In this document: positions 34,241 to 39,636 of the stretch, one piece after another
Numbering within the stretch: position 1 is the first letter of the stretch
How the letters are laid out: every line of letters begins with the position of its first letter
Translations under genes and position numbers: made by a program
From: Deltaproteobacteria bacterium
Lineage (GTDB): Bacteria > DRYD01
Assembly: GCA_028276365.1 (NCBI GenBank)
Contig: JAPYWL010000009.1
Span: 1 to 39,636 of the forward strand
Reading direction: 5' to 3'
DNA: 39,636 bases
Notes under the pieces: model-generated
The model's input: the letters and a program-made list of their open reading frames with translations, nothing else
Databases searched by the model: none
What the model was told of the DNA's origin: nothing

Positions 34241-36999
34241 TGAAAGATGTTTTAATTTATTATAGAAGAAATTTAGAGGATAATATAATTAAAGGAATTT
34301 TTAAATTTCCAAATAGAGAATTAAATTTATCTAAATGTGATTATTACAGAGCAATAAAAGAAATACTGGATAATGAAGATATTTTAATTTCAGTTGATGA
34401 TACATGGTGTTTTGTTAATTTTAAAGATGTAAATTTACCGATTCAAGGGTGGAAAATACATATTTCTGCTATACCCTCTAATTCTATTGAGATTTTAGAA
34501 AAAACCGCAAAAATTTTAGTAAATAATAAATTACCATTTAAATTTCTAAAAACAATTGATATATTTTTTAAACAAAATTCTAAAAATTCAAATAGAGCAT
34601 CTTCTGGTAAATTTATAACAATTTATCCTCCTAATGAACAAATTTTTAAAGAAATTATAAACAAACTATATTTAGAATTAAAAGATTATGAGGGACCATA
34701 TATATTATCAGATAAAAGATTTAAAGATTGTAAAGTAATTTACTATAGATATGGTGGATTTTTATCTATTACCAAATCTGATTATTTAGGACAAAAAAAA
34801 TATTATATAAAAACTCCAAATAATTCACTATATGAAGATAAAAGAAAACCTTATTATTATTTACCTTATTTTGTTAATGATATCTTTGATAATAAAAGAT
34901 ATGACTTAAAGAAAAATTTAAAACAGGAGAAAAACAATATTATTTTAAATGATAGGTATCTTATAAAGAAAGCATTAAGCTATAAGAACACAGGTGGAAT
35001 TTATTTAGCACAGGATTTAATTTCAAATCAAAAAGTTATAATAAAAGAGGCAAGACCTTATACTAACTATAGAAGTTTTGATTTTGATACTGTTTATAAT
35101 CTATATTATGAATATTCAATTTTACTTAAATTAAATGATATACCCCAGGTTATAAAAGTAAAAGATATTTTTAATGTATGGGAGCACCACTTTTTGGTTT
35201 TGGAATATTTTAAATCTAAGAATTTACATAAAATAATCTCAGAAAACTTACCCTATTACTTTAAAACATTATCAAAATTCAATAATTTAATTTATAATAT
35301 CTTTAGTGATTTACTATGTGGATTAAAGGAGATACATAAAAAGGGAGTAATACATGGGGATTTATCTGTTAATAATATTATAGTTAATAAAAAAGGGGAG
35401 GTTAGAATAATAGATTTTGAAGGTGCTTTTTTAGAGTGGTATTCAAAAAAATTAATTCCTTTTTATACACCAGGCTTTGTTTTTGATATCAATAAAAAAA
35501 CCCGAGATTTTTTTGATGATTTATATTCTTTTTGCGTTACTCTATTTTATTCACTTTATGGACCTATTAATGAAATAGTATATCTTAAACCTAATTATAT
35601 TCATACTTTAATTTATGATTTAGTTAAATATTATAAATATCCACTTAAGGTAGCTGATATTTTTAGTTACGTTATTGACAAATGTACAATTTATCAAAAT
35701 ACTAATAAGCAAATTGATAATAAAATTGTCAATAAAATTGATAATAAAAATATAGATGAGATTTATAATTCAATAGAAGAAATGTTATTATTAATTAAGA
35801 ACAGTGAATTTAAAGAGTATTTGGTTTTTAATAAAGATGAACAGAGAAATATAAAAACTAAGGAATTAAAAGAAATAAAACAAAAATTACTTGAATTTAT
35901 AGAAAAAGTTAAGTTTTTGAATAATGAAATTCCATTTCCTTTAAGTAATTTTGCTTACAAAACTAATCCTTTATCTTTTGGTTATGGAATATCAGGAATT
36001 TTAAAAATATTGAAAATAATTTTAAAAGATGATTTTGAATATATGTATTCAGATGTAGTTGATTATTTTTATAAGAGTATAAAAAAGATAGATATAACAA
36101 ATATTGATGATTATTCACCTAATTTTATGACAGGTTTAGCTGGAGTTGCTTTAACTGCTTATGATTTATCTATTACTGATCAAGCTTTTAGGATATTAAG
36201 TTTAGTTAATAAACACAGATTACTTAAAAATAAAAATTTTTCTTTTTTTTATGGATTGCCCGGTATTGCTTATGTTAATTTATATTTTTATGAAAAAACT
36301 AAAGAAAATAAGTACCTTGATTTTGCTTTAATTTTAATTAATAAGATTCTAAAGAATAAAAAGGAATTGAATGAGAAAATTTATTTTAGTAATTATGTAG
36401 GTTTAGCTAATGGGCAAGCAGGAATAGCTTTATTATTCCTATATTTTTATAAATTAACTAATAATAATTATTTTTTAGAATTGGCTATTAAAACTATTTT
36501 ATTTGATTTGTCTTTTGAAATATCTACAAATAGTGGAAAAAAAGGGTTTCCTTATAGTACTAAAAATAAATTTGTTTCTCCTTATTTAGAATATGGGATT
36601 GCTGGGATTGCTAAGGTACTTTATGAAATTAATAATTACTTACATTTTGATCAAAATTATAAGTTATATTTAAATGATTTTTCTGATAGATTAAAGGAAT
36701 ATGAAAGTTCAGTTTTATTTTTTAATATAAGTTCTCCTACTTACTTTGTGGGCTTAGCTGGAATATTAGATTTTCTTTGTGATATTAAAAGTCATTATTG
36801 TACTTCTATGTTTTCTTTGTTAAATAATTTTATAGTATATACTAAATATGGTTTATCTTTTCCATCTGAAATGCTAAGATATATTAGTTTGGGTTTTGGA
36901 GATGGCATTAGTGGTATTTTGTACGTTATTTATAAATATCTTATTTTTCAAGAATCTGAAAATAATCATTTTAGTGACATTTTTTTGTTTAAAATATAA
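34240..36999 (+). CDS. lanKC: Class III lanthipeptide synthetase LanKC
   Basis: A trifunctional enzyme that phosphorylates Ser/Thr of the precursor, eliminates phosphate and forms thioether rings. Its 919 residues show the standard order. Lyase domain (about 1-215): GWKIHISA (70-77), RASSGKFITIYP (119-130) and YYRYGGF (168-174). Kinase domain (about 238-520): Lys269 in VIIKEARPY, catalytic loop HGDLSVNN (372-379, Asp374) and metal-binding IIDFEGA (390-396). Cyclase domain (about 570-919): repeated G-x2-G turns (GISG, GLAG, GLPG, GQAG, GIAG, GLAG, GISG) of the LanC toroid. The Zn ligands of LanC/LanL (WC-x-G...CHG) are absent, which marks class III rather than class IV. The kinase has an unusual Asn/Ile/Asp low-complexity insert (about 486-505). 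No transporter or protease gene is next to it. Confidence 0.93.
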   Translation: MKDVLIYYRRNLEDNIIKGIFKFPNRELNLSKCDYYRAIKEILDNEDILISVDDTWCFVNFKDVNLPIQGWKIHISAIPSNSIEILEKTAKILVNNKLPFKFLKTIDIFFKQNSKNSNRASSGKFITIYPPNEQIFKEIINKLYLELKDYEGPYILSDKRFKDCKVIYYRYGGFLSITKSDYLGQKKYYIKTPNNSLYEDKRKPYYYLPYFVNDIFDNKRYDLKKNLKQEKNNIILNDRYLIKKALSYKNTGGIYLAQDLISNQKVIIKEARPYTNYRSFDFDTVYNLYYEYSILLKLNDIPQVIKVKDIFNVWEHHFLVLEYFKSKNLHKIISENLPYYFKTLSKFNNLIYNIFSDLLCGLKEIHKKGVIHGDLSVNNIIVNKKGEVRIIDFEGAFLEWYSKKLIPFYTPGFVFDINKKTRDFFDDLYSFCVTLFYSLYGPINEIVYLKPNYIHTLIYDLVKYYKYPLKVADIFSYVIDKCTIYQNTNKQIDNKIVNKIDNKNIDEIYNSIEEMLLLIKNSEFKEYLVFNKDEQRNIKTKELKEIKQKLLEFIEKVKFLNNEIPFPLSNFAYKTNPLSFGYGISGILKILKIILKDDFEYMYSDVVDYFYKSIKKIDITNIDDYSPNFMTGLAGVALTAYDLSITDQAFRILSLVNKHRLLKNKNFSFFYGLPGIAYVNLYFYEKTKENKYLDFALILINKILKNKKELNEKIYFSNYVGLANGQAGIALLFLYFYKLTNNNYFLELAIKTILFDLSFEISTNSGKKGFPYSTKNKFVSPYLEYGIAGIAKVLYEINNYLHFDQNYKLYLNDFSDRLKEYESSVLFFNISSPTYFVGLAGILDFLCDIKSHYCTSMFSLLNNFIVYTKYGLSFPSEMLRYISLGFGDGISGILYVIYKYLIFQESENNHFSDIFLFKI

Positions 37000-37030
37000 T
37001 TTACAATAAATGATTTATTCCTTATATACT
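37000..37030 (+). promoter_or_regulatory. Possible promoter for the MEMO gene
   Basis: TTTACA (37000-37005) begins one base after the lanKC stop and is followed after 17 bases by TATATA (37023-37028). A well-formed GGGAGGT Shine-Dalgarno follows at about 37053, but the MEMO ATG is 75 bases further on. Confidence 0.35.
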
Positions 37031-37130
37031 AATATTTAGGATACTTTTTTAAGGGAGGTAAAAAATTAAAAATAAAGAAAAAAATAAAGAAAAGAATTAG
37101 AATATTTTATTTGGAAAGAAAATAAAAAAT

Positions 37131-38426
37131 ATGGTGTATAAAAAAGATTTATCAGATAGTTTAGATTTTTATAAGAATGTAAAATTAAAGGCAAGATATT
37201 TAGATGTAAAGCCTATTAATTTAAATGGCCAAAATCTATTTTTAGTAAGTGATCCCTATAAGATATCAAATGATTTTATTGTTAGTCCTATAGTAGTTTT
37301 AGTTTTATCATTACTAAATGGTAATAATTCTTTAAGTGATATAAAATCTACTATTTTTAGATTAACGGGAATAATTCCTACTGATGATGAACTTTATAAT
37401 TTAATAAAGTTTTTTGAAGATAATTTATTTTTACTAGATGATAAATTTAATAAAGCCTATAAAAATGAAATTGAAAACTTAAGAAAAAAGGGATTTTTAA
37501 GAGGTAGTTTAATGGGGATAAGTTATCCGGAAGACCCTGCTAAAGCTGAAGAATTTTTATTTAATAATAATATTGATAATAATTTAAATAGTAATAATTT
37601 AAATATTGATGAAATTTCAAATCAAATAATAGCTTTAATTATACCTCATATGGATTTAAAGGTAGCAAGGGAAACTTATTTTAGAGCTTATAAATTGTTA
37701 TTAAATAATTTAGTAAAAAATTCAAGAGATATAGAAAATGTTTTTATTTTGGGGGTTAGTCATTATTACCATAAAAACCCTATTTCCGTATTTCCTTTAG
37801 ATTTCGAAACTCCTTTTGGAATATTAAAAACTAATAAAGAATTAATAGAAAAAATAGATGATAACTTAAGAAAAATTCTTGCTAGTCAATATTTTGATTT
37901 ATTTGAGAATATACTAATTTATAAATCTGAACATTCTATAGAAGCTCAAATTCCATATATCAAGTTATTAGAAACTAAATTATATGAAAATAAAGTAAAT
38001 AAAATAAATAAATACCTTAAAGTGATTCCTATGATTATTTCTTATGGTAATATTGAACTATTTGATAAAATTATAGATTCTTTTCTAAGTGAAATTGATA
38101 TTAATAGGACTATTTTTATAAGTAGTATAGATTTAAGTCATGTAGGTAAAAAATTTGGGGATAATAACTTTTTTGATCCTGAAAAATTTGATCAAAAATA
38201 TATTGAATTGCTTTCAAATTTAGATATAAATAATTTATTTTATTTTGATAATATATCAAGGATAGATGGGATTTTTACAAACACTTTCTTAGTTTCTGTT
38301 TTAAAAAAGATATCAAAATTAAATAATTTTGAAATTTCATCAAAATTAATTGATTATAAAAAATATGAGGAAAAATTAACTGATTCTATAGTTTCCTATT
38401 GTTCTATTGTTTATTTTAAAAAATAG
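37131..38426 (+). CDS. amrB: AmmeMemoRadiSam system protein B (MEMO family) with N-terminal helical domain
   Basis: A 431-residue protein in two parts. The C-terminal part (about 165-431) is the MEMO fold, related to non-haem-iron dioxygenases, with its metal-site motifs: IIPHMDL (171-177), GVSHYYH (208-214), FETPFG (225-230), EHSIEAQIPY (267-276) and SSIDLSH (331-337). The N-terminal 110 residues (KPINLNGQNLFLVSDPYKIS, LSLLNGNNSLSDIKSTIF, DELYNLIKFFEDNLFLLDD) look like a PqqD-like winged helix; MEMO proteins with such an extension are known in several bacterial phyla. The cellular role is not established. The usual partners, AmmeMemoRadiSam proteins A and the radical SAM enzyme, are not here. 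It lies 131 bp after lanKC; a link to the lanthipeptide is possible but unproven. Confidence 0.88.
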   Translation: MVYKKDLSDSLDFYKNVKLKARYLDVKPINLNGQNLFLVSDPYKISNDFIVSPIVVLVLSLLNGNNSLSDIKSTIFRLTGIIPTDDELYNLIKFFEDNLFLLDDKFNKAYKNEIENLRKKGFLRGSLMGISYPEDPAKAEEFLFNNNIDNNLNSNNLNIDEISNQIIALIIPHMDLKVARETYFRAYKLLLNNLVKNSRDIENVFILGVSHYYHKNPISVFPLDFETPFGILKTNKELIEKIDDNLRKILASQYFDLFENILIYKSEHSIEAQIPYIKLLETKLYENKVNKINKYLKVIPMIISYGNIELFDKIIDSFLSEIDINRTIFISSIDLSHVGKKFGDNNFFDPEKFDQKYIELLSNLDINNLFYFDNISRIDGIFTNTFLVSVLKKISKLNNFEISSKLIDYKKYEEKLTDSIVSYCSIVYFKK

Positions 38427-38467
38427 ATTTTTAAAAAATAGATTTTGCTTGGGGATATTAAATAAAG

Positions 38468-39636
38468 ATGTTAATAGATATATTAAATAAAAACGATATA
38501 AATATAGTATATTATAAAGCGGGAATTTTAAGAGAAGAAAGATTTGATGATATTACGAAGATAGATATTAATTTATTAAAAAAATTAAAGGAAGTTATTA
38601 TTTTAGTTCCTGATAGTTTTTTAATAACTAAAGTTTTAAATATTCCTGTTGATATAAAATCTTATAAAGCTATTAAATCTAATTTGTATAAGAATTTGCC
38701 TGTTAGTCCTAATTTAACTTATAATAAAGTAAGCATAGTAGGTTCTAAGTTATATTTTACAGGTATAAAAAAAGAAAATATAGATCCTTTTTTACAGTAT
38801 TTTAATAAATTAAAGATAAATAAAAAATGGGTTTTAGCTAATAGTTTAGCAATAAAAGAAGTATATAATTTTGATAAACCTAATTATATTATCCTGAATT
38901 TAACTTCTTATTATTTATCTATCTCTTCTTTTGAAAAATTAGGATATTTCTTTTTTAGTGTTTTACCTTATAATATTGATGGTTTTAAATTAGATCCTAA
39001 TGATCTACAAGCTAATAAAATAGTTAATGAGATATATAGGATTATTTCTTCTTTTCAAACCCAAACTAAATTAAATATAGAAGGTATCTATTTTTTTGCT
39101 AATGCTGAATATAGTGAATTAAAATTATTAGATTTACTTAAAAAAAGTTTAGGCAATTTATCTTTTGTTTTAAGACAAGATAATTATTATCCTTTATATG
39201 AAAAAATATTATCTTACAAAAGCTTTCCTATTAACTTGGATAAAGATGAATTGGAAGAAAAAGTTAATATAGAAGAAAATAAGGAAATATTTAATAAGTT
39301 TTTAGTATCTTATATTATAACTTTTATTTTAATTTTGTTAATTACTTATTTTTTAATGAACAAAAAATATAATAATGAAAGTATTATATTATCTAATTTA
39401 CAAAGTACTTATAATTCCCTAAAATTATCTAGTTTATCTAATAGTTCTCAAGAGGATAAATATCTTGAAAAAGCGATTTTAATTATTTATAAATTAAATC
39501 AAATTGATGAGGAAGTTCTAAAGGAAATATATTTTAATTCTATTTCTTATAATAAGGGAGTTTTTGTATTGAATTTTACTTGTTTTAATTATGATAGTGT
39601 TTTAAAATTTCAAAATGCTTTAAAGGAAAATCTACA
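38468..39636 (+). CDS. PilM/GspL-like pilus assembly protein, 3' end cut by window
   Basis: An open frame from ATG 38468 to the right edge, 389 residues visible and no stop reached. The N-terminal part (1-250) has the shape of an actin-like PilM/GspL domain: ILVPDSFLITKVLNIPVDI (45-63), then SNLYKNLPVSPNLTY, the usual 'x-LPv' helix. A single membrane helix follows (about 277-297, FLVSYIITFILILLITYFLM), then a coiled stretch and a ferredoxin-like fold start, as in GspL or a PilM-PilN fusion. The call is by architecture rather than strong motifs. A GGGGAT ribosome site precedes the ATG. It could pair with the PilB at the left end of the window. Confidence 0.65.
   Translation, partial: MLIDILNKNDINIVYYKAGILREERFDDITKIDINLLKKLKEVIILVPDSFLITKVLNIPVDIKSYKAIKSNLYKNLPVSPNLTYNKVSIVGSKLYFTGIKKENIDPFLQYFNKLKINKKWVLANSLAIKEVYNFDKPNYIILNLTSYYLSISSFEKLGYFFFSVLPYNIDGFKLDPNDLQANKIVNEIYRIISSFQTQTKLNIEGIYFFANAEYSELKLLDLLKKSLGNLSFVLRQDNYYPLYEKILSYKSFPINLDKDELEEKVNIEENKEIFNKFLVSYIITFILILLITYFLMNKKYNNESIILSNLQSTYNSLKLSSLSNSSQEDKYLEKAILIIYKLNQIDEEVLKEIYFNSISYNKGVFVLNFTCFNYDSVLKFQNALKENL

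Overview
The window is 39.6 kb of very AT-rich bacterial chromosome, rich in Asn, Lys and Ile codons. Lnt, type IV pilus parts (PilB, a PilM/GspL-like protein) and a WbpM/FlaA1-type sugar-nucleotide dehydratase point to a diderm cell envelope. A 2-oxoacid:ferredoxin oxidoreductase beta subunit with NuoE/NuoF-like flavoprotein subunits points to ferredoxin- and NADH-linked, probably anaerobic metabolism. TGA is used as a stop (radA), so I read it as code 11. I cannot name the lineage. I see no rRNA, CRISPR array, insertion sequence, prophage or replication origin.

Layout. (1) 1-2064, minus strand: pilB and the 5' part of accD. (2) 2260-13827, plus strand: a DUF255 thioredoxin-like protein, a Nudix hydrolase, radA, tRNA-Gly, tRNA-Pro, an unknown protein, an ABC ATPase, a small heat-shock protein, yidD, three TPR-type proteins (zinc ribbon-TPR, unknown-TPR, J domain-TPR), miaA and lnt. 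(3) 13846-32150, minus strand, read from high to low coordinates: an unknown protein with a SIR2 protein; HD-GYP; hemL, capD-like, arsC, ftcD, hemE; a large coiled-coil/PilT-like fusion; trxA, korB, nuoE, nuoF; an unknown protein and ligA. (4) 32515-39636, plus strand: truD, tRNA-Leu, a class III lanthipeptide precursor and its LanKC synthetase, a MEMO-family protein and a truncated PilM/GspL-like gene.

The most notable content is the compact RiPP locus at 33.8-37.0 kb. A 95-residue precursor with an unusually long leader carries a labionin-type S-x2-S-x3-C motif, and the next gene is a three-domain lyase-kinase-cyclase whose cyclase lacks the zinc motif. The second is a 982-residue protein joining about 620 residues of coiled coil to a PilT-shaped ATPase that keeps Walker A but seems to have lost the usual catalytic acids and His box. 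The third is a two-gene SIR2 operon in which both genes carry in-frame short tandem repeats; it could be a defence module.

Translation starts fall into two classes. Some genes have a clear Shine-Dalgarno (pilB, trxA, nuoE, korB, HD-GYP, the lanthipeptide precursor and others). Many have none in an A/T-only leader. truD appears to start on AUA or AUU, or the sequence has a one-base error there. All functional calls come from reading motifs by eye; no search was run.
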